DNA from: Brenneria nigrifluens DSM 30175 = ATCC 13028
Lineage (GTDB): Bacteria > Pseudomonadota > Gammaproteobacteria > Enterobacterales > Enterobacteriaceae
Assembly (NCBI RefSeq): GCF_005484965.1
Contig: NZ_CP034036.1
Coordinates: 2,170,001 to 2,234,000, forward strand
Length of the DNA: 64,000 nucleotides
Reading direction: 5' to 3'
The position numbers and the translations under genes are program-made. Under the pieces are notes generated by a model that saw only the letters and a list, made by a program, of their open reading frames with translations, did not search any database and was not told where the DNA came from. Shown here one piece after another: positions 1-7,422 of the stretch. The first letter of the stretch is position 1; the number at the start of each line of letters is the position of its first letter.

Positions 1-1
1 G

Positions 2-679
2 ATGCTCATGAGCCTGACACGGGACGATTTACTTTTCTGGCGGCTGTTTGCCCTGGCGCAGCTGCTGCCGGAAATTGCCCCCGCCACCTTGATTAACTGG
101 CTGGAAGCCACCTGCGATGAGGCGCTGACGCTGGAGCGGCTGTCCGCCCTGTCGCTGGATGAGCTATCCCGCCATTTACCCGTTGATAACCACGTACTTA
201 CCGTCGCCCGCTGGCAGCAAATCATGGATTGCCTGCACGGCAATCTTCCGCCTCATTTAACCGAACAGTCCGAACGCAAGCAGGGACAACAGTTACAGGC
301 GGCGTTCGCTTCCAGCAACGGTTTGACGGTTAACGGTCACTTCGGCCAGTGCCGCCTGTTCTTTATTTACGCCTGGGATCGGCAAGGGCCGTTTCTCAGC
401 GCCTTGCGGCGTTATCAGCCGCAGGAGGGGGAAGAGGGGAACGAAGGGCGCTTGCGCCTGCTGAGCGATTGCCACCTGCTGTTTTGCGAGTCGATCGGCG
501 GGCCGGCGGCGGCCAGGGTGATCCGCCACAATATTCACCCGATCAAGGTTCCCGCGGCCACCACCATCGACGGGCAATTACAGGCCCTGCAAGAGATGCT
601 CGCCGAGCATATGCCGCCCTGGCTGGCGAAGCGGCTGGGGAAAGACAACCCGCTGCAACGGCGGCAGTTCGGTTTTTGA
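2..679 (+). CDS. nifY: NifY, nitrogenase FeMo-cofactor handling protein
   Basis: NifY binds apo-dinitrogenase (NifDK) and helps in FeMo-cofactor insertion in the cytoplasm. The 225-residue product has the expected length and two-part layout: an N-terminal helical region (about residues 1-95) and a C-terminal NifX/NifB-like cofactor-binding domain (about 100-205) with the segments NGHFGQCRLFFIYA and GGPAAARVIRHNIHP, closing with PPWLAKRLGKDNPL. These match the Klebsiella NifY pattern as I know it. The first ATG lies at the window edge (position 2) and a second in-frame ATG at 8 (MSLTRDD) is an equally likely start. The rest of nifHDKT is expected just upstream, outside the window. nifE, normally the next gene, is displaced by about 6.7 kb by an opposite-strand sugar operon. 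Confidence 0.93.
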   Translation: MLMSLTRDDLLFWRLFALAQLLPEIAPATLINWLEATCDEALTLERLSALSLDELSRHLPVDNHVLTVARWQQIMDCLHGNLPPHLTEQSERKQGQQLQAAFASSNGLTVNGHFGQCRLFFIYAWDRQGPFLSALRRYQPQEGEEGNEGRLRLLSDCHLLFCESIGGPAAARVIRHNIHPIKVPAATTIDGQLQALQEMLAEHMPPWLAKRLGKDNPLQRRQFGF

Positions 680-689
680 ACCATAAGCC

Positions 690-711
690 GACGGGCGATG
701 CCGTGCCCGTC
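690..711. terminator. Hairpin between convergent nifY and ROK kinase genes
   Basis: GACGGGC (690-696) pairs with GCCCGTC (705-711) around an 8-base loop. It lies between the convergent ends of nifY and the sugar-kinase gene. No T-run follows on either strand, so it is only a candidate bidirectional terminator. Confidence 0.35.
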
Positions 712-714
712 AGG

Positions 715-1632
715 CTAGTTGCCTGAGGATATCTCTTTACCGACCCAGGCCGCGCCCCGTACGCCGCTGTCGTCGCCGTGAACCGCCCGCACGATAGGGG
801 TACAGAACCGATCGGTGAAGGTGTAAGCGGCCACGCGCGATGAGATGTCCCGGTATAGCGCCGGTACATTGGAAAGCCCGCCGCCGAAGACGATCACATC
901 GGGGTCAATCAAATTCACTATCGTTGCCAGCATTCTGGCCAATTGGTCGAGGTAGCGATCAAATTGACGAGCGGCCGCGGCGTCCCCCAATTCCGCCAGC
1001 GCCACGATGTCCTGCGCCGTGGCCTTGCGTCCGGTAAGCGACAAATAACGCTCGGCAAGCCCGGTGCCGGAAACAAAAGACTCCACGCAGTTGCGCTGCC
1101 CGCAGTAGCAGTTGGCGGCGGGGCCATCCCTGGCCGGATCGTAACCCGGCAAAGGGTTGTGTCCGCACTCAGCCGCATTGCCGTGGCCGCCGGCAATCAC
1201 CTGCCTATCGATCACCAGCCCGCCGCCGCAGCCGGTGCCGAGCGTGACGCCAAACACCATGCGGTGGCCCTTGCCGGCGCCGTCCAAGGCTTCAGACAGG
1301 GTAAAGCAGTTGGCGTCGTTGGCGATGGCGACGCGCTGGTTCAGGCGCCGCTGCAAATCCTGCTGCAGCGGCCGGCCGTTGAGCGGCAGAATGTTGGAGT
1401 TCTTGATCAGCCCGGTAAGCGGCGAAACGCCGCCCGGCAGGGCAATGCCGATCGACAACGGAACGCTAAACCTGCCCTGCAGCGCGGCGATTATCCGGCA
1501 CACGTCGCTCAGGAACTGGGCGTAGCTCTCTTTGCGGGTGGCGGTGCGCTGTTGCAGCAGCACCGCGCCATTTTCATCGAGCACCGCGGCGGCAATTTTT
1601 GTGCCGCCGATATCCAGGCCTAAATATGGCAT
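715..1632 (-). CDS. ROK-family sugar kinase (fructokinase/Mak-like)
   Basis: Predicted cytoplasmic hexose kinase of the ROK family, 305 residues. Visible marks are the N-terminal phosphate-binding DIGGTK, the ROK substrate/zinc region with GHNPLPGYD followed by CYCGQRNCVE (a CxCGxxxC zinc motif), NDANC in the catalytic region, and a C-terminal DPDVIVFGGGLSN and SGVRGAAW. The pattern is closest in my memory to E. coli Mak (manno/fructokinase). The ATG at 1632 is chosen because GGAGGAG sits just upstream; an in-frame start at 1644 lacks this. It is the last gene of a seven-gene minus-strand operon with a fructose-type PTS and two ketose-bisphosphate aldolases. It may add the second phosphate, or recycle free ketose or hexose. 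The actual substrate cannot be read from the sequence. Confidence 0.85.
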   Translation of the reverse strand: MPYLGLDIGGTKIAAAVLDENGAVLLQQRTATRKESYAQFLSDVCRIIAALQGRFSVPLSIGIALPGGVSPLTGLIKNSNILPLNGRPLQQDLQRRLNQRVAIANDANCFTLSEALDGAGKGHRMVFGVTLGTGCGGGLVIDRQVIAGGHGNAAECGHNPLPGYDPARDGPAANCYCGQRNCVESFVSGTGLAERYLSLTGRKATAQDIVALAELGDAAAARQFDRYLDQLARMLATIVNLIDPDVIVFGGGLSNVPALYRDISSRVAAYTFTDRFCTPIVRAVHGDDSGVRGAAWVGKEISSGN

Positions 1633-1668
1633 TGTCTCCTCCACTGCGGCCGGGCGACGGGCCGCCGC

Positions 1669-2529
1669 TTAGTACAGACCGGCCTTGCCGGTGGAGCCGA
1701 ACAGCGCCATTTTGTATCGGATCACCGCTTTGGCCGCATTGATGGGTTCCGGGTAGATGGCGTTCGGGTCCCACCAGGTTTCCCGGCTTAGTATCTCACG
1801 CGCCTTTTGAAAGTAGGCGTACTTCATGTCGCTGGAAATATTGATTTTGCCTACTCCCAGCGTTACCGCTTCGGCAATCTCGGCGTCCGGGTTGGCGGAA
1901 CCGCCGTGCAGCACCAGCGGGATCGTCAGCCGCTCGGAGATGTCGCGCAGGATGTGCATTTGCAGTTGCGGTTTCATATCCTTCGGGTAGATGCCGTGCG
2001 CGGTGCCGATCGCCACCGCCAGCGTATCCACGCCGGTGCGTTTGACGAAGTCTTCCGCCTGCGCCGGTTCGGTATAGATCACCTTGGTGACGCCGCCTTC
2101 TATAGTGGTGCCGGTATCGCCAATGGTGCCCAGCTCGCCTTCAACGGAAACGCCCACCGCGTGCGCCAGTTCCACCACTTCGCGCGTCAGCGCCACGTTT
2201 TCCTCATACGGCAACAGCGAACCGTCGATCATCACCGAGGTGAAGCCGCACTGGATGGCGCGCAGCACGTGGGCGATCGACGCGCCATGATCCAGGTGGA
2301 TGACAAACGGCACCGGGCTGCGCAGCGTGCGTTCGCGCACGTAGGCAAAGAATTCGTCGGTAACGAACTCCAGCTCGCTGGGGTGGATGGAAATAATCGC
2401 CGGGGTATGGGTGGACTCCGCTTCTTCCACCACCGCACGGATAAAGCAGCTGTCCGCCACGTTGAAAGCCCCGATGGCGAAACGGTGCTCACGGGTGGGC
2501 TTTAGCATTTCGTGCATTGAAATCAACAT
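1669..2529 (-). CDS. Class II ketose-bisphosphate aldolase (first of two)
   Basis: Zinc-dependent aldolase of the FbaA/GatY/KbaY family, 286 residues, expected to cleave a ketose bisphosphate into dihydroxyacetone phosphate and an aldehyde. Catalytic Asp and a metal His are in HLDHG, further metal ligands in GTAHGIYP and LVLHGGSAN; EGELGTIGDTG and KINISSDMK form the phosphate and active-site loops. The ATG at 2529 follows AGGAGAGTAAC. An in-frame upstream extension lacks a ribosome site. The C-terminus is longer than in the paralogue next door (WWDPNAIYPEPINAAKAVI...), a region typical of longer FBP-aldolase-like members. It is transcribed with the PTS genes and a ROK kinase. A second, clearly different aldolase lies immediately upstream in the same operon, so the two probably use different substrates or stereochemistry. 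Confidence 0.88.
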   Translation of the reverse strand: MLISMHEMLKPTREHRFAIGAFNVADSCFIRAVVEEAESTHTPAIISIHPSELEFVTDEFFAYVRERTLRSPVPFVIHLDHGASIAHVLRAIQCGFTSVMIDGSLLPYEENVALTREVVELAHAVGVSVEGELGTIGDTGTTIEGGVTKVIYTEPAQAEDFVKRTGVDTLAVAIGTAHGIYPKDMKPQLQMHILRDISERLTIPLVLHGGSANPDAEIAEAVTLGVGKINISSDMKYAYFQKAREILSRETWWDPNAIYPEPINAAKAVIRYKMALFGSTGKAGLY

Positions 2530-2619
2530 GTTACTCTCCTTTCGTCTCTGATTAGGGGTAAAAATTTCCCGCACCGGCGCGGCGCGCCGATGGTTATGCG
2601 TGAACGAGTGAAACCCGGA

Positions 2620-3471
2620 TTAGGCCTTTTGGGCGGAGCCGGACCAGCCCAGATATTCCAACACCACTTCGCGGCAGGCGGATTCCATTACCGCCATCAC
2701 CTCGGCCAGTTCGCTGGCAGGGTGCTGTTGCAGAACCTGTTGCAGCGCGGTTTTGCCGGCGGCGAACACCGCCGCGCCGACGTTGATCTTCGCCACGCCG
2801 TACCGGCTGACGCGGCGGATATCTTCGGCGCGGGTGCCGCTGCCGCCGTGCAGCGCCAGCGGCACCGACGATGCCTCATGCAGCGCGGCCAGGCGCTCGA
2901 AGTTAATCTGCGGCGTTACGTCGGGCGGGTACAGCCCGTGCGCGGTGCCGACCGAAACGGCCAGCAGGTCGATGCCGGTTTGGCTGATAAACGGCCGCAC
3001 GTCTTCCACCTGCGTCATCTTCACCGCGGCATCGGCCAGATCGTAAACCGGCGCATCGGCGATATGGCCCAGTTCGCCTTCCACGCACACCTCCGCGGTG
3101 GCCGCTATCCGCGCCACCCGGCGGGTCTGGCGGATGTTTTCCGCCAGCGGCCGGCTGGAGGCATCGATCATCAGGCCGCTGAAACCGGCGCGGAATGCCT
3201 GGCCGATCAGATCGAACTCGGTGCCGTGGTCCAGGCTGAGCGCCACCGGCACCGTGGCCTGCTGCGCCAGCGCGCCGACCACTGCCACCGCTACCGGAGG
3301 CGGAAAATGCGCGCTGTGCCCCTGATAAACGTTCAGGATCAGCGGCGCCCGCTGCCGCTCGGCGGCGCTGATGGCGGCGCGCGCGGTTTCCAGATTGAAA
3401 CAGTTGATCGCCAGCACGGCGTACTGCCGCTGACAGGCGTCGGCAATAACGGCTTTCATTGGGGCGTACAT
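2620..3471 (-). CDS. Class II ketose-bisphosphate aldolase, GatY/KbaY-like (second of two)
   Basis: A 283-residue zinc-dependent aldolase of the tagatose/fructose-bisphosphate group. It carries SLDHG, EGELGHIAD, GTAHGLYPP, LALHGGSGT and KINVGAAV, which hold the catalytic Asp, the three metal-binding His and the phosphate loop. It is only distantly similar to the aldolase downstream and is closer to GatY/KbaY. The ATG at 3471 has AGGAG five bases upstream; an in-frame GTG at 3477 overlaps that site and is less likely. It starts 13 bases after the EIIC gene, so the two are probably coupled. In the pathway it would act on a bisphosphorylated ketose derived from the sugar phosphate delivered by the PTS. 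The substrate is unknown. Confidence 0.88.
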   Translation of the reverse strand: MYAPMKAVIADACQRQYAVLAINCFNLETARAAISAAERQRAPLILNVYQGHSAHFPPPVAVAVVGALAQQATVPVALSLDHGTEFDLIGQAFRAGFSGLMIDASSRPLAENIRQTRRVARIAATAEVCVEGELGHIADAPVYDLADAAVKMTQVEDVRPFISQTGIDLLAVSVGTAHGLYPPDVTPQINFERLAALHEASSVPLALHGGSGTRAEDIRRVSRYGVAKINVGAAVFAAGKTALQQVLQQHPASELAEVMAVMESACREVVLEYLGWSGSAQKA

Positions 3472-3483
3472 AGCCACTCCTGT

Positions 3484-4575
3484 TTATTCAAGGGTGAATT
3501 TGATGTCTTCGTCGCGTACGTTGCTGTCGTCGATATCGTCGAACTCTTCGTCCGCCTGCGTGACGCGTTTTTTCATCAGCGACAGCATCACGCCGCAGAT
3601 AACCGTGCCGATGCCCAGCGCCAGGCAGAACATCAGCGGTTTGGTGAACAACGGCACCACGAACATGCCGCCGTGCGGCACCGGCGCTTCTACTCCCCAG
3701 ACCATGATCAGCCCGCCGGCGATGGCCGAGGCGACCACGCAGCTAGCGACGACGCGCAGCAGATCGCGCGCGGCGATGGGGATCACCCCTTCGGTGATCA
3801 TGCAGATTCCCATCGGAAAAGCGGCCTTCAGCGCCTCTTTCTCCGCTTTGGTGTATTTATGGCGCGTCAGCAGGAAGGAGAGGGTGATGCCGAACGGCGG
3901 GATGATCGAACCGACAAACTTCACCGCTTCCGGGCCGTAGATGCCGTCCACCAGCATGCCGTCGGCGAATAGCGACATGGTTTTATTCACCGGCCCGCCA
4001 AAATCGAAGGTGGCCATGGCGCCGAGGATCGCGCCCATCAGGAACTTCGAGCCGCCCTGCATGGATTCCAGCAGGTGGATCAGCGCTTTTTGCAGCCAGA
4101 CGATGGGCTGGCCGATAAACGTCATCATCAGTAGGCCGGCTATGACGGTGCTGAGCACCGGCAGGATCATCACCGGCATCAGCCCCTGCATCGAGGCCGG
4201 CAGTTTGATGTAGCGGCGCAGCAGCAGCACGGTATAGCCCACCAGAAAGCCGCCGAGGATGCCGCCGATAAAGCCGGTCTGGATCTGCCCGCAGATAAAG
4301 CCGACGATCAGTCCGGGAGCGAATCCGGGGCGGTCGGCGATGGAGTAGGCGATGGCCGCGCTGATTAGCGGCACGATCAGTCCCATGCCCCAGCCACCGA
4401 TTTGATTGAGCATCCAGGCGAAGCTGCCGGTTTTTTCCGCCACGTTGGTGCCGCCAATCACCTGGCCGAGGGCGATACAGATACCGGCGGCGACGATCAG
4501 CGGGATCATCCAGGAAATGCCGGTAAGCAGGTGCCCCTTTATTTCCTGGCCAAGTCTATTTTTGCTGTCGTTCAT
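3484..4575 (-). CDS. PTS fructose-family permease, EIIC component
   Basis: Integral membrane sugar channel of a phosphotransferase system, 363 residues with about nine or ten hydrophobic helices. Fructose-family EIIC traits are visible: GHLLTGISWMIPLIVAAG near the N-terminus, a GFAPG...GFICGQIQTGFIGGILGGF repeat region, FDFGGPVNKT, and the late ITEGVIPIAARDLLRV and PHGGMFV segments. The acidic cytoplasmic tail (ADEEFDDIDDSNVRDED) is soluble. EIIB and EIIA are separate genes directly upstream, unlike the fused FruA/FruB arrangement. The substrate is probably a ketose or related sugar, given the two aldolases and the kinase that follow. Confidence 0.93.
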   Translation of the reverse strand: MNDSKNRLGQEIKGHLLTGISWMIPLIVAAGICIALGQVIGGTNVAEKTGSFAWMLNQIGGWGMGLIVPLISAAIAYSIADRPGFAPGLIVGFICGQIQTGFIGGILGGFLVGYTVLLLRRYIKLPASMQGLMPVMILPVLSTVIAGLLMMTFIGQPIVWLQKALIHLLESMQGGSKFLMGAILGAMATFDFGGPVNKTMSLFADGMLVDGIYGPEAVKFVGSIIPPFGITLSFLLTRHKYTKAEKEALKAAFPMGICMITEGVIPIAARDLLRVVASCVVASAIAGGLIMVWGVEAPVPHGGMFVVPLFTKPLMFCLALGIGTVICGVMLSLMKKRVTQADEEFDDIDDSNVRDEDIKFTLE

Positions 4576-4600
4576 AATGTTATTCCCGAAAAGTTAATCT

Positions 4601-4915
4601 TCAGGCGCCTGCCAGCGAGCCCGCCACTTTTTCCAGAAACTTCACCGGGGACTTAATCACCACATCGGTTTTTACCCGGACGACCGGTTTGTCCTTGAAT
4701 CTTTCCTCCCCTTTTATCTTGATGTCGGTGGCTAGGATCACCACGTCGGCGGCGGCGATATCCTCCGCGGATAATGCGTTTTCCGTGCCGATGGTGCCCT
4801 GGGTTTCCACCTTGATGTCGTGGTTCAGCGCCTTGGCGCCCTTGATAAGTTTTTCCCGCGCGATATAGGTATGCGCGATGCCTGCCGTGCAGGCGGCTAC
4901 ACAAACTATTTTCAT
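4601..4915 (-). CDS. PTS fructose-family EIIB component
   Basis: A 104-residue cytoplasmic phosphocarrier that receives phosphate from EIIA and passes it to the sugar bound by EIIC. The active-site loop is CVAACTAGIAHTYIA, with Cys9 in the position of the phosphorylated cysteine of fructose-type EIIB domains. The following stretch (VETQGTIGTENALSAEDIAAADVVILATD) is the usual second half of the domain. The ATG at 4915 has GAGGAATAAC before it; the longer in-frame start at 4960 would add a non-homologous 15 residues and overlaps the upstream gene. It lies 22 bases after EIIA and 25 bases before EIIC. Confidence 0.92.
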   Translation of the reverse strand: MKIVCVAACTAGIAHTYIAREKLIKGAKALNHDIKVETQGTIGTENALSAEDIAAADVVILATDIKIKGEERFKDKPVVRVKTDVVIKSPVKFLEKVAGSLAGA

Positions 4916-4937
4916 GTTATTCCTCGTCTTTTCCGGA

Positions 4938-5408
4938 TTAGCAGAGGTCTGTTTCCGCATACTGGCCGAACAGTTGGATAATTTTTTCCGGGTCGGGCTC
5001 GTTTAGCAGTCGGGCAATCACCTCATCGTCGGCCAGCGCGCCGGCAACCTGAGACAGCAGGCGGATGTGCGTGGTGTTCTGGTCTTCCAGGCGCACGGCG
5101 AAAAGAATGATGCAGCGGACGTTGCTGCCGTCCAGCGTCTCCCAGGGGATGTCCTGCCGGGTGCGGCCGATGGCCAGCGTGGTCTGGGTCACCGCGGCGG
5201 ATTTGCCGTGCGGGATGGCGATATGATTTTCAAAACCGGTGGAGCCTTCGGCTTCGCGCAGCCAGACGTCGCGAATAAAGGCCTCTTTGCAGATAATGGC
5301 GCCGTCCTGATACAGCAGTTCGGTCAGTTCCTGAATAACTTCTTCTTTATTCCGCGCCGTCATGGCTAATTTGACGCGATTGGCATTGAGAATCTTATTA
5401 ATGTCCAT
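4938..5408 (-). CDS. PTS fructose/mannitol-type EIIA component
   Basis: A 156-residue EIIA-2 domain protein that accepts phosphate from HPr. The phosphorylated histidine is His67 in NHIAIPHGKSAAV. KEAFIRDVWLREAEGSTG before it and CIILFAVRLEDQNTTHIRLLSQVAGAL after it are standard for this fold. The start at 5408 is preceded by GAGGTG. It lies 28 bases downstream of the regulator gene and so probably forms one transcript with it. EIIA may also phosphorylate the PRD domains of that regulator and tie expression to sugar supply, as is known for this regulator class. Confidence 0.92.
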   Translation of the reverse strand: MDINKILNANRVKLAMTARNKEEVIQELTELLYQDGAIICKEAFIRDVWLREAEGSTGFENHIAIPHGKSAAVTQTTLAIGRTRQDIPWETLDGSNVRCIILFAVRLEDQNTTHIRLLSQVAGALADDEVIARLLNEPDPEKIIQLFGQYAETDLC

Positions 5409-5436
5409 CCACTTCACCTCAAGCAATTAAAAGGAA

Positions 5437-7002
5437 CTAATATTCAGCCGCCGGGAGTAAATTCACCGCCTGATGCAATTGACCGGCAATCACCTTTTCC
5501 GTGACGCGCTTGATGTCATCGTCGTTAAAAAACGCCGAAACGTAGACGATAGGGGTTTGCCGCTCTTCCAGGTGGATGGTGGAGATCACCAGATCCACCG
5601 CTTCCTGGCGGCAAAACGCCGCCATGCTGCCGGCGGAAACCACGCCGACGATGATCCAGTCCGGGAAAGCCCGCAGGATGCGGCTTTTGAGCAGGTGCGA
5701 AGTGCCGACGCCGCTGGAGCACACCACCAGAATGCGCCGGTGGGCGATTTGCCGCTCCAGCGCCGCCTGGAAATGTACCGTCAGGTAGCCCACCTCGTCT
5801 TCGGCGATCGGCGGTAGTTGAAAGCGTTGGCACAGCAGCTGCGTAACGCGTTCGGTAATATGATAAATATCCCGCAGCTCGCTTTTTATATCTTCCAGCA
5901 GCGGGTTGCGGATGCGAATATGGTATTGCAGGCGATTAAGCAGCGGTTTAATATGAATCAGCAGACCGTCATACAATAATATATCCGCCCGCAGATCGAT
6001 ATTTATCAGAGCGGAAAATATATCAATCAGCTTTAGCGTCACCCGCCGTGATGCGCCGTTGGATAATTGTTGCCTGGCCACAGCGCGGTCGCCATGTTCT
6101 TCAATCACAATGCCGGAAGAAACAATGTACTGATAGATAAACCAGACCTCGTTATCGGGCAGGCGGTTATTAATTCTTTGTTCTATTTGTTCAATCATAT
6201 TTTTCGCAATGCTGAATATATGGCGGTCAATCTGGTTATGATGCGTTTCCTCGCCCTGCGGCAGAGAATTACCCTGCGCCATACGGTGCATCATAATTAA
6301 TATATGGGTGAAAATATTGATATAATAAGGCTCCCCCAGCGGGTAAGAGAGCTGCCGTTCCATTTCCTGCAACAGTTGCTGGACGAAGCCGACGTCCGGC
6401 TCGCCGAAATAGTGAATCAGCGCATGGAAGCTGCCGGGATCGAGGCGCGAGTGGTTAAGGCTGCCCGGCTCTTTGTGGTTCATCACCTCATTGATCAGGG
6501 TGGCCATGGCCAGGCGCACCTGGTTTTCGCTCCCTTCGATATGGGTGCCGCTCTGGCTGCGGATCAGGGTTAACCCCAGCGGCCTGATCCAGCTTTCGAT
6601 AATCTTTAAGTCGTTGACGATTGACGCATTGCTGATGAAGTAGCGCTCGGCCAGCTTGCTGATCGAGGTATCCAGCGGCGTGTCGCTGAGCAGCTGCGAG
6701 GCGATTTTCACCCGGCGCACATTATTGGCCAGCGCGTCTGAACCGCCGTCATCCGCGACAAGCTGTTGTTCCAGACGAATAAGATTTTTAACATCATCAG
6801 AAATTAACAGAATTCCCGCGCCGACTTTTTTCTCTGGGTAGATATTCCAACCGGCAAGAAAGCTTTCAATAAATTGCATATCTCGATGTACGGTCTTTTC
6901 TGAAATGTTCAGATGGGTTGCAATATTTTTAACCGTTACATAGCTTTGATGCTGTAACAAATACTTCAATAATCTGTTTTGTCGCGAGGTAAGTGGTTGC
7001 AT
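5437..7002 (-). CDS. PRD-domain transcriptional regulator/antiterminator of the sugar operon (MtlR/BglG type)
   Basis: A 521-residue regulator with an N-terminal winged helix (QNRLLKYLLQHQSYVTVKNIA, HLNISEKTVHRDM), a second helical DNA-binding region near residues 110-160 (ERYFISNASIVNDLKIIESW), two PRD regions (about 175-400) whose histidines are normally PTS-phosphorylated, and a C-terminal EIIB-like domain starting ILVVCSSGVGTSHLLKSRIL. The protein therefore senses PTS phosphorylation. A DNA-binding activator role (MtlR/LicR type) fits the tandem N-terminal helix-turn-helix regions better than RNA antitermination. The ATG at 7002 is chosen; an in-frame upstream start at 7032 has no ribosome site. 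It heads the minus-strand operon. Two strong palindromes lie in the 420 bases between it and nifE. Confidence 0.88.
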   Translation of the reverse strand: MQPLTSRQNRLLKYLLQHQSYVTVKNIATHLNISEKTVHRDMQFIESFLAGWNIYPEKKVGAGILLISDDVKNLIRLEQQLVADDGGSDALANNVRRVKIASQLLSDTPLDTSISKLAERYFISNASIVNDLKIIESWIRPLGLTLIRSQSGTHIEGSENQVRLAMATLINEVMNHKEPGSLNHSRLDPGSFHALIHYFGEPDVGFVQQLLQEMERQLSYPLGEPYYINIFTHILIMMHRMAQGNSLPQGEETHHNQIDRHIFSIAKNMIEQIEQRINNRLPDNEVWFIYQYIVSSGIVIEEHGDRAVARQQLSNGASRRVTLKLIDIFSALINIDLRADILLYDGLLIHIKPLLNRLQYHIRIRNPLLEDIKSELRDIYHITERVTQLLCQRFQLPPIAEDEVGYLTVHFQAALERQIAHRRILVVCSSGVGTSHLLKSRILRAFPDWIIVGVVSAGSMAAFCRQEAVDLVISTIHLEERQTPIVYVSAFFNDDDIKRVTEKVIAGQLHQAVNLLPAAEY

Positions 7003-7133
7003 AATATAACCCTTGTATTCTGCGTCAAACATGATGTTAATTATTATTAGTATAGGTTTTTTCTTTTCGTATGCTTATCATCCTTTTGCTAATAATGAAT
7101 ATAGATTCCCGGACAAATAACGGCCATACTAAA

Positions 7134-7157
7134 TTTTGTCCGACAGATGGGACAAAA
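7134..7157. promoter_or_regulatory. Palindrome upstream of the PTS regulator, possible operator
   Basis: TTTTGTCC (7134-7141) and GGACAAAA (7150-7157) form perfect 8-base arms around 8 bases. A further CGGACAAA lies at 7110-7117. The site is about 130 bases upstream of the regulator start. A role as operator for that regulator is an inference. Confidence 0.45.
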
Positions 7158-7195
7158 TTAAAACATTAAGAGAATAGGGTGTTAATTTCGGCTGG

Positions 7196-7224
7196 ATCAC
7201 ATTTTACCGGCCGTTAAATGTGAT
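7196..7224. promoter_or_regulatory. Long imperfect palindrome with CRP-like halves
   Basis: ATCACATTT (7196-7204) and AAATGTGAT (7216-7224) are perfect inverted arms about a partly symmetric GC-rich centre. Each arm also resembles a CRP half-site (TCACATTTT; AAATGTGA followed by TC at the right spacing). Either CRP control of the PTS operon or binding by an unknown dimer would fit. Confidence 0.4.
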
Positions 7225-7314
7225 GACGATCTCGTATTAATGAAAAATATATTATTTACGGTTATTTTATATGCTGCCGGCTTTGAGCCGCAAAAAAGCG
7301 ACAGTTGTTGGTTT

Positions 7315-7330
7315 TGTTGCATAGCCGACA
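7315..7330 (+). promoter_or_regulatory. NifA upstream activator site for nifE
   Basis: TGT (7315-7317), ten bases, ACA (7328-7330) is an exact match to the NifA binding consensus TGT-N10-ACA. It lies about 50 bases upstream of the nifE sigma-54 promoter, with an IHF-type site between them. Confidence 0.8.
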
Positions 7331-7346
7331 ATATAAAATTCAAATA

Positions 7347-7359
7347 AATCAAATAATTA
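7347..7359 (+). promoter_or_regulatory. IHF site between NifA site and nifE promoter
   Basis: AATCAA-ATAA-TTA matches the IHF consensus WATCAA-N4-TTR exactly. Its location between the activator site and the -24/-12 promoter is where IHF bends DNA at nif promoters. Confidence 0.65.
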
Positions 7360-7364
7360 ACTTA

Positions 7365-7380
7365 TGGCATATCGATTGCA
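7365..7380 (+). promoter_or_regulatory. Sigma-54 (-24/-12) promoter of nifENX
   Basis: TGGCAT-ATCGA-TTGCA, with GG and GC separated by exactly ten bases, fits the sigma-54 consensus. Start of transcription is expected near 7391, about 32 bases before the nifE ATG. Confidence 0.85.
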
Positions 7381-7422
7381 TCGCCGATAGATGGAGTCTT
7401 ATTAATCGTGCCGAGGTGAGTG

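Noticed and set aside
2590..3972. A 460-codon open frame on the plus strand opposite the second aldolase and EIIC genes
   Set aside because: Low-complexity Arg/His/Ala-rich translation, no ribosome site, and it lies antisense to two clear enzyme/permease genes; a shadow of GC-rich coding.
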